Shown here piece after piece: positions 43,310 through 51,923 of a stretch of DNA of 64,000 nucleotides. Source of the DNA: Halobacteriovorax sp. GB3 (GTDB lineage Bacteria; Bdellovibrionota; Bacteriovoracia; Bacteriovoracales; Bacteriovoracaceae); assembly GCF_028649655.1 (NCBI RefSeq), contig NZ_JAQSLN010000003.1:1364001-1428000 (forward strand), in the 5' to 3' direction. A program made the position numbers and the translations under genes. Under the pieces are notes generated by a model that worked only from the letters and a program-made list of their open reading frames with translations, searched no databases and had not been told where the DNA came from. Numbering within the stretch: the first letter of the stretch is position 1; each line of letters starts with the position of its first letter.

Positions 43310-43943
43310 CTGTAACAGCCTCCATAGGTCCTTCGACGGCTTTTACTCTTTCCTTAATTCCTATGATTCCCCAAAAAGTTCCTTTTGCTTTTCCTGGAGA
43401 AAGCCATTGATCAAAAGCAAAGTCTTCTGAGTTTAAAAGGCAGCTTCCATCACCACCATTAGCTACAGAATAAGAGCAGTCCATAGATGTTCCCCTTCCA
43501 GCACTTTCTTCCCATAAAAGGATATGTGCATCTTCATGATCATTATGAAAGTCCATAACAAAAGAAGGACTCTCTAAATCATTAAGATTTTCAAGAGTAT
43601 GAGTAAGGGATACGCCATTTAAAGAGAGCATTACTTTATAAGAATCGGCTTCTCTTTTAAATTTTAAACTAGCGCCACCTTGAAGCTTTGTATTAGCAAA
43701 GAAAACAAGTTCTATACTTTGACCAACTTCTAAATTCAAAGAGAAATCAAATCGATGTCCAATGTTTCCACCATTTGAGGCACTTCCACTGAGACGATAC
43801 GTATTTGAACTAATTTCTAGTGCTTCAAGTCCGCCAACTTTAAGGGTTTCAGTTTCTACAATGTTTGCACCTGTAGACTTTCCTGTAAGTTCGCCGCAAC
43901 TAACTAATAGAAAAAGAGAGAATACTAATGAAAGAACTTTCAT
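43302..43943 (-). CDS. Lipoprotein of the zinc operon
   Basis: 213 residues with lipobox LVSC (Cys16). The mature part looks like a beta-sandwich (LEISSNTYRLSGSASNGG, RFDFSLNLEVGQSIELVFF) with acidic and His residues in DFHNDHEDAHILL. No family recognised. Overlaps its neighbours by one base and eight bases, so it belongs to the operon and may help bind or pass zinc at the outer membrane (inference). Confidence 0.65.
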   Translation of the reverse strand: MKVLSLVFSLFLLVSCGELTGKSTGANIVETETLKVGGLEALEISSNTYRLSGSASNGGNIGHRFDFSLNLEVGQSIELVFFANTKLQGGASLKFKREADSYKVMLSLNGVSLTHTLENLNDLESPSFVMDFHNDHEDAHILLWEESAGRGTSMDCSYSVANGGDGSCLLNSEDFAFDQWLSPGKAKGTFWGIIGIKERVKAVEGPMEAVTDV

Positions 43944-44518
43944 TATTCTTCTCCAAAGCTAGGCTCATCCTTTCCTGTTAATGAGAAGTGACAAACAAAA
44001 CCTTCTCCAACTCCATGCTCATGGCAAAGAACATAACGAACCATCTTTTTTCCTTTTAGGTTCAATGAAAATTTAGACCAAATATTTTCTCCATGATGAT
44101 GATCAGCTTCATGGTCATGATCATGGTCCTCTTTTTCAGACCATACTTTATAAGACTCAATAGCATCAGAAGAAAACCCACGACGCGATAGTGTCGTTTC
44201 AATTTTTGCAAGTGCAGCTCTTTCTCCTAGAAGAAGGTCTGATTCAAGCTCATTACTCTTATGCCCTTCTTCGTGACAATCAGTATGATTACCATGGACA
44301 TGACAGCCATAATCAATTTGAACACCATCTTCTGAAAGAATAGAAACCTCAACTTCGTGCTTTCCATTAATAACTTGGAAGGCCGAAATAGAATCAACTT
44401 CAAAAAGAGCTTGAGAATAAGCGGCTTCTCTTGATTGAAACATAAGACTGTCAAAGATATTTGCACTACAAGGGATTGAAATTACTGATATAGCGATTGC
44501 TGCAATAAGACTTTTCAT
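43943..44518 (-). CDS. Secreted histidine-rich protein, first gene of the zinc operon
   Basis: 191 residues with a signal peptide ending near PCSA. Two histidine clusters, GCHVHGNHTDCHEEGH (about 77-92) and EDHDHDHEADHHH (about 130-142), plus several Cys residues strongly suggest metal binding in the periplasm. No family recognised. It is first in the operon, under the palindrome-controlled promoter, and overlaps the next gene by one base. A periplasmic zinc store or chaperone is plausible. Confidence 0.7.
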   Translation of the reverse strand: MKSLIAAIAISVISIPCSANIFDSLMFQSREAAYSQALFEVDSISAFQVINGKHEVEVSILSEDGVQIDYGCHVHGNHTDCHEEGHKSNELESDLLLGERAALAKIETTLSRRGFSSDAIESYKVWSEKEDHDHDHEADHHHGENIWSKFSLNLKGKKMVRYVLCHEHGVGEGFVCHFSLTGKDEPSFGEE

Positions 44519-44545
44519 CTATTTCCTCCTATTAGATTTTCGGTG

Positions 44546-44588
44546 ATCATAGTTTACACAACCTATTTTTGCAAGTCACTTGCAAAAA
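44546..44588 (-). promoter_or_regulatory. Promoter and Zur-like operator of the zinc operon
   Basis: TTTTTGCAAGT-C-ACTTGCAAAAA (44566-44588) is a perfect palindrome with 11-bp arms. On the minus strand, -35 TTGCAA (44574-44569), a 17-base spacer and -10 TATGAT (44551-44546) give a good sigma70-type promoter whose -35 box lies inside the palindrome. A bound dimer would block polymerase. The gene for a Fur-family protein ends the operon. Confidence 0.7.
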
Positions 44589-44773
44589 ATAGCAATTAAA
44601 TCAATATTTCGAGAACTTAGCATAAAAACATACTGCGTACTTTGAAAACTCACTTCATTTACTTTATTTCAGAACTGTCACAAGTTTAGACGGCCCTCTA
44701 TCATTTTTTCGATAAAGGTTTAAACATCATCGCTAATCTGCTGTAATTACAATTAGATTTTTGGCAAGGTCTT

Positions 44774-44789
44774 TGCTTTATATAAAGCA
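44774..44789. promoter_or_regulatory. Palindrome upstream of the subtilisin gene
   Basis: TGCTTTATATAAAGCA is a perfect 16-bp palindrome 58 bases before the protease start codon. It may be an operator and overlaps a TATAAA that could be a -10 box. The rest of the 329-base gap (44519-44847) holds the zinc promoter and AT-rich sequence including TGTAATTACA at 44742; I see no gene in it. Confidence 0.35.
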
Positions 44790-44847
44790 CGAGAGGCAAC
44801 TCTCAGTTTAGACAAGTTCAACGAGTTTAATACATTTGGAGCCATGA

Positions 44848-46017
44848 ATGTCTTTTAAAATTCTGACACCTTTAAAATCATTTGTTCTTGCTGGATCACT
44901 TCTTATAGGGCCAAGCTCTTTTGCAAAGAATCCTGTTTCAGTAAAAAGTGTAGGAACTGAAAGAATAAAGCCCGTTTCAGTAAAAAGTGTAGGAAAAGAA
45001 AGAAAGCAATCAAGTGCTCTAGACATCGCTCTTTTAAAGTCTAGCTTTGCAAGTTGGGGGGTTGATCCTTCTAATACGAAGTCATCAATTAATCTTCCAA
45101 AAGCTTGGATGAACTTTAAGCAGAAAAAAGAAATTGTCGTTGCTGTTATTGATACAGGAATTGATCCATATCACCCATTCCTTAAGGATAATCTCTATGT
45201 TCCAAAAGGAACAGTGAGCCCATTAACAAATTACGGTGTTGATTTTTCTAAAAATAGAAAAAGTGCAACGAGACCTTTTGATGATCATGGACACGGTACT
45301 CACGTTTCAGGAATTATCAAAAGTGTATTTCCAAAAGTTAAAATCTTAGCTCTTAAGTATTACGACAGAAAAGCAGATGGTAAGGCAAACCTTAAGTCTA
45401 CTATCGATGCTCTTCGTTACGCTGTTGAGCAAAATGTAGATATCATCAACTATTCTGGTGGTGGACCACAGCCTGATTCACAGGAATTAGAAATTCTAAA
45501 GAAAGCTGAAGCAAGAGGAATCCTCGTTGTTGCAGCAGCAGGAAACGAGAAATCAAATATTGATCAAAAGGACAATGCTTACTACCCAGCAAGCTACCCT
45601 TTAAACAACATTATTACAGTTACTGCTCACGATCAAAACCTACGCGTACTTTCTTCTTCTAATTATGGAAAATCGAATGTAGATATCGCAGCACCTGGAT
45701 ATAAAATCGGTTCTTCTTCTCCAAGAGGAAGAGTTGGACAACTTACGGGAACGAGTCAGGCAACAGCATTTGTAACAGGTGTTGCAGCAATGATTAAAGC
45801 TCAATTTCCAGAACTATCAACGCAAAAGATAATTTCAGCGATTAATCAATCAGCGAAAAAAGAAATCACTCTTGCAGTAAAATGTGCTTCAGGTGGAAGG
45901 CTAGATGCAACGAAAGCTCAGCAAGTAGCAGCACAATTCACGATGATGAATCAAAAGAGAAAGCTTGCTAGTAAGAGCAACAATGACCAAGGTAAAATCA
46001 TCTACAGAATTAAGTAA
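44848..46017 (+). CDS. Subtilisin-like serine protease (S8), secreted
   Basis: 389 residues with a signal peptide ending near SFA, a very short propeptide of about 50 residues, and an S8 catalytic domain. Triad: Asp102 in AVIDTGID, His149 in HGHGTHVSG, Ser303 in TGTSQATAFVTG; the oxyanion Asn233 is in AAGNEK. The propeptide contains a 13-residue tandem duplication (PVSVKSVG core). The normal inhibitor I9 prodomain is not recognisable. Secreted subtilisins fit a predatory lifestyle, but the target is unknown. GGAG lies six bases before the ATG. Confidence 0.92.
   Translation: MSFKILTPLKSFVLAGSLLIGPSSFAKNPVSVKSVGTERIKPVSVKSVGKERKQSSALDIALLKSSFASWGVDPSNTKSSINLPKAWMNFKQKKEIVVAVIDTGIDPYHPFLKDNLYVPKGTVSPLTNYGVDFSKNRKSATRPFDDHGHGTHVSGIIKSVFPKVKILALKYYDRKADGKANLKSTIDALRYAVEQNVDIINYSGGGPQPDSQELEILKKAEARGILVVAAAGNEKSNIDQKDNAYYPASYPLNNIITVTAHDQNLRVLSSSNYGKSNVDIAAPGYKIGSSSPRGRVGQLTGTSQATAFVTGVAAMIKAQFPELSTQKIISAINQSAKKEITLAVKCASGGRLDATKAQQVAAQFTMMNQKRKLASKSNNDQGKIIYRIK
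44935..44994 (+). repeat. Direct tandem repeat inside the subtilisin propeptide
   Basis: A 21-base block beginning GTTTCAGTAAAAAG occurs at 44935-44955 and again at 44974-44994, period 39 bases (13 codons), without mismatch. It encodes two copies of VSVKSVG with flanking ER. A recent in-frame duplication is likely. Confidence 0.85.
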
Positions 46018-46020
46018 TGG

Positions 46021-46695
46021 TTACTTAAAATAATTATAATAGTGATAAGCAGAAATCGCTCCATAGACGAGAGCAATAAAAGTTAAAAAGATAAAAAACA
46101 GATTAACAATATTTACAACTCCCCCCAAGCGATATGAAAGCAGTGATTGGAGTGAAGGTTTTGCCTTGGCCCTATCCTGCTTTCCTGTCTCAATTGCATA
46201 TGCAATTCTTTGATAAAGACTTATTTCAAAATCTTCACCATCAGATTCAGTGTCAGTAACTCTTTTCCAAATCTCTTTTTCAGGAATATCGTATTTCATA
46301 AGCTCAAGAACAAGGTCTTTAAGCTCTAAAAAGAATATATTGAAATGCGGGTTAGAACGAGCATTTTCAGAATAAAAGAACTCGAGAAGGTCATTATATC
46401 GCATGAGAATACGACCAATATAGCGCTTGGCCTTCTCACTTGATTTATTCTCTAGCTGGAAGTGATTCGCCTTTTCAATAGAAGAAAGCTGAGACCAATA
46501 AAACTCTCGCATGGAATAAAAACTCTTATCACCTAGCGGCTCACCTAATTTTTCAAAATCTAATTGGTAGCCACAAGCTTCACATGCTGTTTCCGTTAAG
46601 AAGTAAGAATCGCACTTAGGACATGATTTATATGCCTCTTTAGAAACTTTAAATGGGTTTGACTCTGGTGAATTTAAACGATTTTCTAATTCCAT
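46021..46695 (-). CDS. Zinc-ribbon membrane protein, unknown function
   Basis: 224 residues: an N-terminal zinc ribbon (CPKC near 25-28 and CEAC near 38-41), a helical middle region of about 120 residues, and a single C-terminal membrane helix (about 192-215), so the ribbon side is likely cytoplasmic. No family recognised. Converges with the subtilisin gene with three bases between stops. Confidence 0.6.
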   Translation of the reverse strand: MELENRLNSPESNPFKVSKEAYKSCPKCDSYFLTETACEACGYQLDFEKLGEPLGDKSFYSMREFYWSQLSSIEKANHFQLENKSSEKAKRYIGRILMRYNDLLEFFYSENARSNPHFNIFFLELKDLVLELMKYDIPEKEIWKRVTDTESDGEDFEISLYQRIAYAIETGKQDRAKAKPSLQSLLSYRLGGVVNIVNLFFIFLTFIALVYGAISAYHYYNYFK

Positions 46696-46759
46696 AATTC
46701 AATGATAACCACGACCTATGTAATTGGCAAATGAGATTATGAGGACTAAGATTTAAGTT

Positions 46760-48385
46760 ATGAAAAGTATATTTAAGCACAATTGGATCCCCCTTTACCT
46801 CTTCCCTTTTTTAGGTGGCCTACTCTATGCCAGTGCCTTTCCTATAAAAGGTATGCCTTCCTTCGCTTTAGGGGCCATCATAGGAATGGGTCTTCTTCTT
46901 TCTACTCTTACTTTTCATTCTTCTGAACATGATAAAAGAACTCTTAAAGGGGAAATCCTCTCTGTTCTTGCCTTCTCTCTTGGCTATAATCTCTTGGGCT
47001 ACTATTGGATTCCAGAGCTTCTAAAAGTTTTTGGAGGTCTCCATGCACCTTTTAATTATATGGTCGGATGGATGTTTACTCTTATTATTACACCACATTT
47101 AATTTTCTTCGTTTTACTAAAGAGATTAATTACAAAACTCTCTCTTAAACGAGCCACTATTTTAGCTAACGATGAAAAACGGCTATTAAGTTTTGCGATT
47201 CTTCTTACTATTTTAGAATATATTATCCCCCAACAATTTCCGGCCCACATGGCCCACCCTTGGCTTTGGCTTGCGCCCTATCTTGGTCCAGTAAAGTTCT
47301 TTGGAGCACCTCTATATTCATTTGTCTCTTTTGCTCTGGCATTATTCATTGCTTTTTTCATGCAGACAAAGAGAGTTACAAAACTTCCACTTATTGTTTT
47401 CTCCGTTACTCTTGTTTTAGGATTTTTCTTTCCACTTTCTAAAACATCTTCTGATAGTGGTGAATCAATCAAATTACGTCTTGTTCAAGGAAATATTGGA
47501 AATGATCTTAAAATTCATTCAGAGCAAGGATTACAACTGGCACTGAGTGAAGTTGTACAAATATATTCAGGTCTTAGTAAAAAAGAAAATGGCTTCGAAG
47601 CAGATCTAACAATTTGGCCTGAAACATCTTATCCAAGACTTCTTAGAAGTAAGAGTCTAAAAGAAATGCCAAGCTCTACTCCTTATGAATTTAAAAGCAT
47701 CATTCATCAAACAAATAGTGAATTATATGTTGGAGGATATGATCTCTCTGATAGAAGAAATGACTTCTACTTTGAGACCCAGTACAATGCAGCCTTTTTC
47801 TTTAACTCAAAGATGGAACTAGCTGATGTTTACAGAAAGAGAATTCTCATTCCTTTTGGTGAATCTCTCCCTTTTGGACCCCTAAATCAAACGCTAGCAA
47901 AAATGATACAAAATATTTCTTTCTTTGCTAGAGGCGAGCGCTTTCCTCTATTTTCGACAAAGAACGGTCACAACTTCAATACAGCAATCTGCTATGAGAT
48001 TCTTTTTTCAAATTTTATTAGAAGTTATTTCAATGCCAATGAAGAACTTCCTGATTTCATCATCAATATTACAAATGATTCTTGGTATGGAAATACATCT
48101 GAACCTCTTCAACATCTCTTTCTCTCTCACTGGAGGGCCTTAGAATTTGATACTCCTGTTGTTCGTGTAACAAATACTGGAATTACTTCAGTTCTTCATG
48201 AAGATGGAAGTGAAAGTGAGAGACTTGAGTATCACACGAAGGGAACACTCGATATAACTCTTCCTATAAGAGAGACTAAGGAAAAGACCTTTTTCCAAAT
48301 AGTAGGCTTTTATGGAATGTTTATGATTTGGATCGGTCTCTTTGCTTTTTTGGTACTAATCAGAAAAAGAAAAACTAGTTCTTAG
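46760..48385 (+). CDS. lnt: Apolipoprotein N-acyltransferase
   Basis: 541 residues: about seven N-terminal membrane helices and a periplasmic nitrilase-like domain with the catalytic triad Glu288 (TIWPETSYP), Lys360 (VYRKRILIPFGE) and Cys411 (TAICYEILF). Lnt adds the third acyl chain to lipoproteins at the inner membrane, consistent with the many lipobox proteins in this window. The end overlaps the converging kdsD-like gene by 11 bases. Confidence 0.93.
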   Translation: MKSIFKHNWIPLYLFPFLGGLLYASAFPIKGMPSFALGAIIGMGLLLSTLTFHSSEHDKRTLKGEILSVLAFSLGYNLLGYYWIPELLKVFGGLHAPFNYMVGWMFTLIITPHLIFFVLLKRLITKLSLKRATILANDEKRLLSFAILLTILEYIIPQQFPAHMAHPWLWLAPYLGPVKFFGAPLYSFVSFALALFIAFFMQTKRVTKLPLIVFSVTLVLGFFFPLSKTSSDSGESIKLRLVQGNIGNDLKIHSEQGLQLALSEVVQIYSGLSKKENGFEADLTIWPETSYPRLLRSKSLKEMPSSTPYEFKSIIHQTNSELYVGGYDLSDRRNDFYFETQYNAAFFFNSKMELADVYRKRILIPFGESLPFGPLNQTLAKMIQNISFFARGERFPLFSTKNGHNFNTAICYEILFSNFIRSYFNANEELPDFIINITNDSWYGNTSEPLQHLFLSHWRALEFDTPVVRVTNTGITSVLHEDGSESERLEYHTKGTLDITLPIRETKEKTFFQIVGFYGMFMIWIGLFAFLVLIRKRKTSS

Positions 48386-49376
48386 AACTGAGAGTGAATC
48401 CTTCTTTTAAAAGATCGTGTAAGCGAATAAAACCTTGAAATTTACCCTTATCTAAAACAGGAAGGATACTAATTTCTCTTTGTCTCTCTTCCATAAGTTT
48501 TAGCGCAGAAAAGGCTAGCTCATGAGAACTTATCGAGACAGGGTTTTTATTGACGATATCTTTGACTTTGACAGTTAATCCTTTGTCATTTTTAGCTAGA
48601 GTTCTTCTAATATCACCTTCGACAACAATTCCACAGAAACGTTCCTCATCATCACAAACGGCACATCCTCCGATTGGATTATTTGTCATTTGAATAATGA
48701 CGTCTTTCAATGTTTCATTTTCTTTAATGACTGGACATTTACTCGCAGGCCACATTAAATCTGTTACCTTCATTCTAAGAGACTTTCCAAGAAGACCACC
48801 AGGATGATTTTCAGCAAAGCCTTCTTTAGTTAGACCAACAATTTTTTCAAAGAAAACAGCAAGGGCATCACCCATTGCCAGGGCCAATGTTGAACTTGTC
48901 GTCGGTGCTTGATTATTGAGACAAGCCTCTTTTTCAACAGAGCAATCAAAAACGATTCCACATTTTTTAGCAATTGGTGAATTGATATTTCCTAGTAGAC
49001 CAATAAATTGATCTTCACGATTTTGTAAGTAAGGTAAAAGTTTTGTGATTTCTTCAGTTGTTCCCGATTTAGATAAGAAAACAATTGCATCTTGTGCTCT
49101 AACGCGACCAAGGTCTCCGTGTAAGGCTTCAGTTGGATGAAGAAAGAATGATGAAAGTCCAAGAGAAGAGAATGTTGAGGCCAGTTTCTGCCCAATTAAC
49201 CCAGACTTTCCTACTCCGCAGAAAATAAGTGAAGCACCAGTGTTTCTCAAAGAAAGAAATAATTCCTCAACTTTGGAAACTTCAGATTCTTTAATTCTAC
49301 TCGCTGCAAGAGTCAGTGCTTGCGCTTCAAGTTCTAAGACATTTTTTAATACTTCTACATTATTTTTCATACTCAA
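48375..49376 (-). CDS. kdsD: Arabinose-5-phosphate isomerase, KdsD/KpsF type
   Basis: 333 residues: an N-terminal SIS sugar-isomerase domain (about 30-185; CGVGKSGLIGQKLASTFSS, HGDLGRV, SKSGTTEE) and two CBS domains (about 205-325; VEGDIRRTL near the boundary). The reaction is ribulose-5-phosphate to arabinose-5-phosphate, the first step to KDO of LPS. CBS domains suggest nucleotide control. No other KDO gene is adjacent. Confidence 0.93.
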   Translation of the reverse strand: MSMKNNVEVLKNVLELEAQALTLAASRIKESEVSKVEELFLSLRNTGASLIFCGVGKSGLIGQKLASTFSSLGLSSFFLHPTEALHGDLGRVRAQDAIVFLSKSGTTEEITKLLPYLQNREDQFIGLLGNINSPIAKKCGIVFDCSVEKEACLNNQAPTTSSTLALAMGDALAVFFEKIVGLTKEGFAENHPGGLLGKSLRMKVTDLMWPASKCPVIKENETLKDVIIQMTNNPIGGCAVCDDEERFCGIVVEGDIRRTLAKNDKGLTVKVKDIVNKNPVSISSHELAFSALKLMEERQREISILPVLDKGKFQGFIRLHDLLKEGFTLSSKN

Positions 49377-49488
49377 CCGGGACTATTTTACATTCTGAAT
49401 AATCAGTATAAACCAATCAAAGCTCATGATATACTTTAACAGTATTATTATTTTATTAAAAATTAGCAGAATTGACCACGTTAAGATT

Positions 49489-50004
49489 ATGAAAAAACTT
49501 TTTTTACTAAGCTTTCTAATTCTCTTTCACTCATGTTCATCTTATGAGCAATTTCAATATATTGTTGAAGAATACGAGATGCCTACCCAGGTTTTTGACT
49601 CCGATTACAATTTGACTTGGCAAGCCGTAATAAAAATTATGTCAAGTTACGACCTCGCAACGAAGAGTCAGGAAACGGGCGTTTTAAAAACGAGATGGGA
49701 AGATAATACAATGCAAATGAATTTTAGTGATTCATTTAGCGTAGGAGATGCTGTAAAAGCAGCGAAGTTTAAACTCATTATCAATGTCGTAAAAGGATAC
49801 AAAGGAACCAGAGAAGTTTCTAAAGTAACTATTTACAAGAGACAAATGATTGAGAAAGACTTTCTTCAAGGCTGGAAAGTAATAAGAAGTGACGGCATCC
49901 AAGAAAAGACAATCCTCTATCGTATTGGACGAGTGATCTCTCTTGAGAAGAAATTAAAAGAGATCGAAGAGAAGAAAGCGAGAGAAGAAGAAGCAAGCTT
50001 CTAA
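49489..50004 (+). CDS. Lipoprotein of unknown function
   Basis: 171 residues from the ATG at 49489, which gives a signal peptide MKKLFLLSFLILFHSC with a lipobox at Cys16; an in-frame ATG at 49426 would place 21 residues before it. The mature part has NLTWQAVIKIMSSYDLATKS and GVLKTRWEDN, resembling NlpC/BamC-type lipoproteins (DUF3576-like or BamC-like repeats) in general shape only. It ends in a Lys/Glu-rich helix. The ribosome site is weak. Confidence 0.6.
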   Translation: MKKLFLLSFLILFHSCSSYEQFQYIVEEYEMPTQVFDSDYNLTWQAVIKIMSSYDLATKSQETGVLKTRWEDNTMQMNFSDSFSVGDAVKAAKFKLIINVVKGYKGTREVSKVTIYKRQMIEKDFLQGWKVIRSDGIQEKTILYRIGRVISLEKKLKEIEEKKAREEEASF

Positions 50005-50762
50005 ATCGAAACAAGAGAAATTGATTTCTTTTTCCAAAAACGTCGAATAGATTTCTTATTTCCTGTTGGAGCTTTTAAACCTTCAATCTTAGAAAGAGCA
50101 TAATTGACTTCTTCAAAGATATCTTCATATTTCTTCTTTTGAATCATTGTAAGTAACGGCTTTGTTGCCTTTTTAAACTTCAGATCTCCAACTGTACGAA
50201 TCACTTTCTTTACGATGTGCATTCTCTTAAGAGACTTCTTCCCCTTCATATTTTCATGATAATTTCTTTTATCATACAACATTGACCAAACATGAGGAGC
50301 AGCTTTTGTAATTGCCAGTTCGTTGATATTACTTAGGGCCTGAGTTCTTACTAACATCGACTTATCTTTTAAAAGTTTAATATAAGTTTCAGAGTAGCGT
50401 TGATCTTTTAAGGCCAAGAGTGTTTTGAGACTTGCCATTCTCATGACCCAGCTTGGATGCTCAGTAAATTTAGAGATAAAAGGTGCTGACTTTTTCCCCA
50501 TAATACGGCCAAGTAAGAAAGTAGCGACCCATCTATTCTTATCAGGGAAAGACCCATCTTTCATGATTTTAATAAGACTAGGAACGGCCTTAGAATTTAA
50601 GGCCAACGTTTCCTTTTTAAGTTTTTCGATTTCTTTATTCGACTTGTATTGAATTCGATATTTTGCAAGAAGAGGTGAATTGCTAGAACCTTGAACTGAT
50701 TCAATCTTTGCATAACTACACAAACTTGTAAGAACAAGCATTCCTATAAAAGTCTTCTTCAT
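50001..50762 (-). CDS. Secreted HEAT-repeat protein
   Basis: 253 residues from the ATG at 50762, preceded by AAGGA seven bases upstream. A longer frame extends to 51098 but its N-terminal 112 residues are an out-of-frame reading of the neighbouring low-complexity gene. A signal peptide ends near CSYA. The mature protein has about four HEAT-like helix pairs (SKAVPSLIKIMKDGS, RWVATFLLGRIMGK, WVMRMASLKTLLAL, MLVRTQALSNI), a protein-binding solenoid. It lies 16 bases downstream of the coiled-coil membrane protein gene. Confidence 0.75.
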   Translation of the reverse strand: MKKTFIGMLVLTSLCSYAKIESVQGSSNSPLLAKYRIQYKSNKEIEKLKKETLALNSKAVPSLIKIMKDGSFPDKNRWVATFLLGRIMGKKSAPFISKFTEHPSWVMRMASLKTLLALKDQRYSETYIKLLKDKSMLVRTQALSNINELAITKAAPHVWSMLYDKRNYHENMKGKKSLKRMHIVKKVIRTVGDLKFKKATKPLLTMIQKKKYEDIFEEVNYALSKIEGLKAPTGNKKSIRRFWKKKSISLVSI

Positions 50763-50778
50763 TGCAAATCCTTTGCTT

Positions 50779-51822
50779 TTATCCAAGCATCTTTTCAAAT
50801 TCTGAAAGTAATTCTTCTGCAGACTTCTTGTCTGAATCGTCCATGGCAGGAACATCTGGCTCATCATCGCCAGCAGCTTCCTCAGCTTCCCCTCCACCTT
50901 GAGAATCTTCAATAGCTTTGGCCATTTCAGCTTCAAGATCAATTTCACTATCAGCAACTTCATCAGGAATAGCTTCTTCAGCAGGAGCAGGTGTTGGCTC
51001 AGCAACAGCTTGTGGCTCAGGTTCTGGTTCAGGAGTTGGCTCTGGTTCCGGTGCTGGTTCAGGTACTGGTTCAGCAACAGGCGCAGGAGCTGCTCCACCG
51101 GCCTTAAGAGCTTCTAATTCTTTTTTAAGTTGTTCATTTTCTTGCTGTAGTTTTTTTACATTGGCGAGATCATCTTCAATAATTGAGTACTCTTGAAGTT
51201 GTTCTTTTAAACGATCTCTTTCTTCTGTAACTTCTGCTAATTGTTGTTTTAATGCTGCATCTTCTCCACCACCAGCATTGGCAGAAGCCTCAGCAAGTTG
51301 CTTATCTTTATCTGCAAGTCTAGCTTGAAGATTTGAAATCTCACTTTGTAGAATGGCAACTTCTTCACCTGCACCACTAGCATTAGCAAGATCAGCTAAC
51401 CTTTTTTCAAGATCATTGATTAAATGTTGCTTAGCCGCGAGATCTTCATTGAGCTTAGCGATTTGCGCGTTCTTTTGATTTAGCTCTTCAGTACTTGCAC
51501 CACCAACTTGAACACCACTCTGTGGCAGATCTGAAACGGGAACAACTGATGGAATACCTTCAGAAACATCTAATCCCCCTCCTCTAAAAAGAGAAGACTT
51601 TAAAGAATTAGAATTTTGAATAATTGAATCAAGGTAATTCTTTACAACATGTGCTGGAATTTCATGACGAAGTTCTTGAAATTTTCTTCTATTATAAAAC
51701 CAATACACGATAAGCAGAACTGCTATAAAAACGAGAAAAACAATAGAGATAATGAGTGTCTCATTTTGTATTTCCATCATATCTCTAGTAAATCTTTTTA
51801 AGATCTCTGACACTTTATCCAT
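50779..51822 (-). CDS. Membrane-anchored coiled-coil protein with Pro/Glu-rich segment
   Basis: 347 residues: one membrane helix near 22-43 (LIISIVFLVFIAVLLIVYW), a linker, a coiled coil at about 110-245 rich in Glu/Lys/Leu with two Gly-rich breaks, a PEPEP-type repeat at about 255-285, and an acidic C-terminal region. The C-terminus GDDEPDVPAMDDSD ... FEKMLG resembles a short interaction motif. No family recognised. The protein may be a scaffold spanning from membrane to a partner. It is co-directional with the HEAT-repeat gene. Confidence 0.65.
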   Translation of the reverse strand: MDKVSEILKRFTRDMMEIQNETLIISIVFLVFIAVLLIVYWFYNRRKFQELRHEIPAHVVKNYLDSIIQNSNSLKSSLFRGGGLDVSEGIPSVVPVSDLPQSGVQVGGASTEELNQKNAQIAKLNEDLAAKQHLINDLEKRLADLANASGAGEEVAILQSEISNLQARLADKDKQLAEASANAGGGEDAALKQQLAEVTEERDRLKEQLQEYSIIEDDLANVKKLQQENEQLKKELEALKAGGAAPAPVAEPVPEPAPEPEPTPEPEPEPQAVAEPTPAPAEEAIPDEVADSEIDLEAEMAKAIEDSQGGGEAEEAAGDDEPDVPAMDDSDKKSAEELLSEFEKMLG

Positions 51823-51923
51823 CCTTGGAAAAATTCAATTTCATTCTTATTATAAGGCCAATAAAATTATAGGGATAGGGCAAAATTTTTGTCAATAATT
51901 CCCTACTAATAAAACTGTTTTAC

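Noticed and set aside
50763-51098. N-terminal extension of the HEAT-repeat protein frame by 112 residues
   Set aside because: It is an out-of-frame reading of the low-complexity Glu/Pro and coiled-coil gene 50779-51822; the real start has a Shine-Dalgarno and signal peptide at 50762.
50918-51196. Antisense frame rich in Gly/Ser/Ala and a Ser/Trp/Phe frame
   Set aside because: Arises from the repeated Pro/Glu codons of the sense gene.
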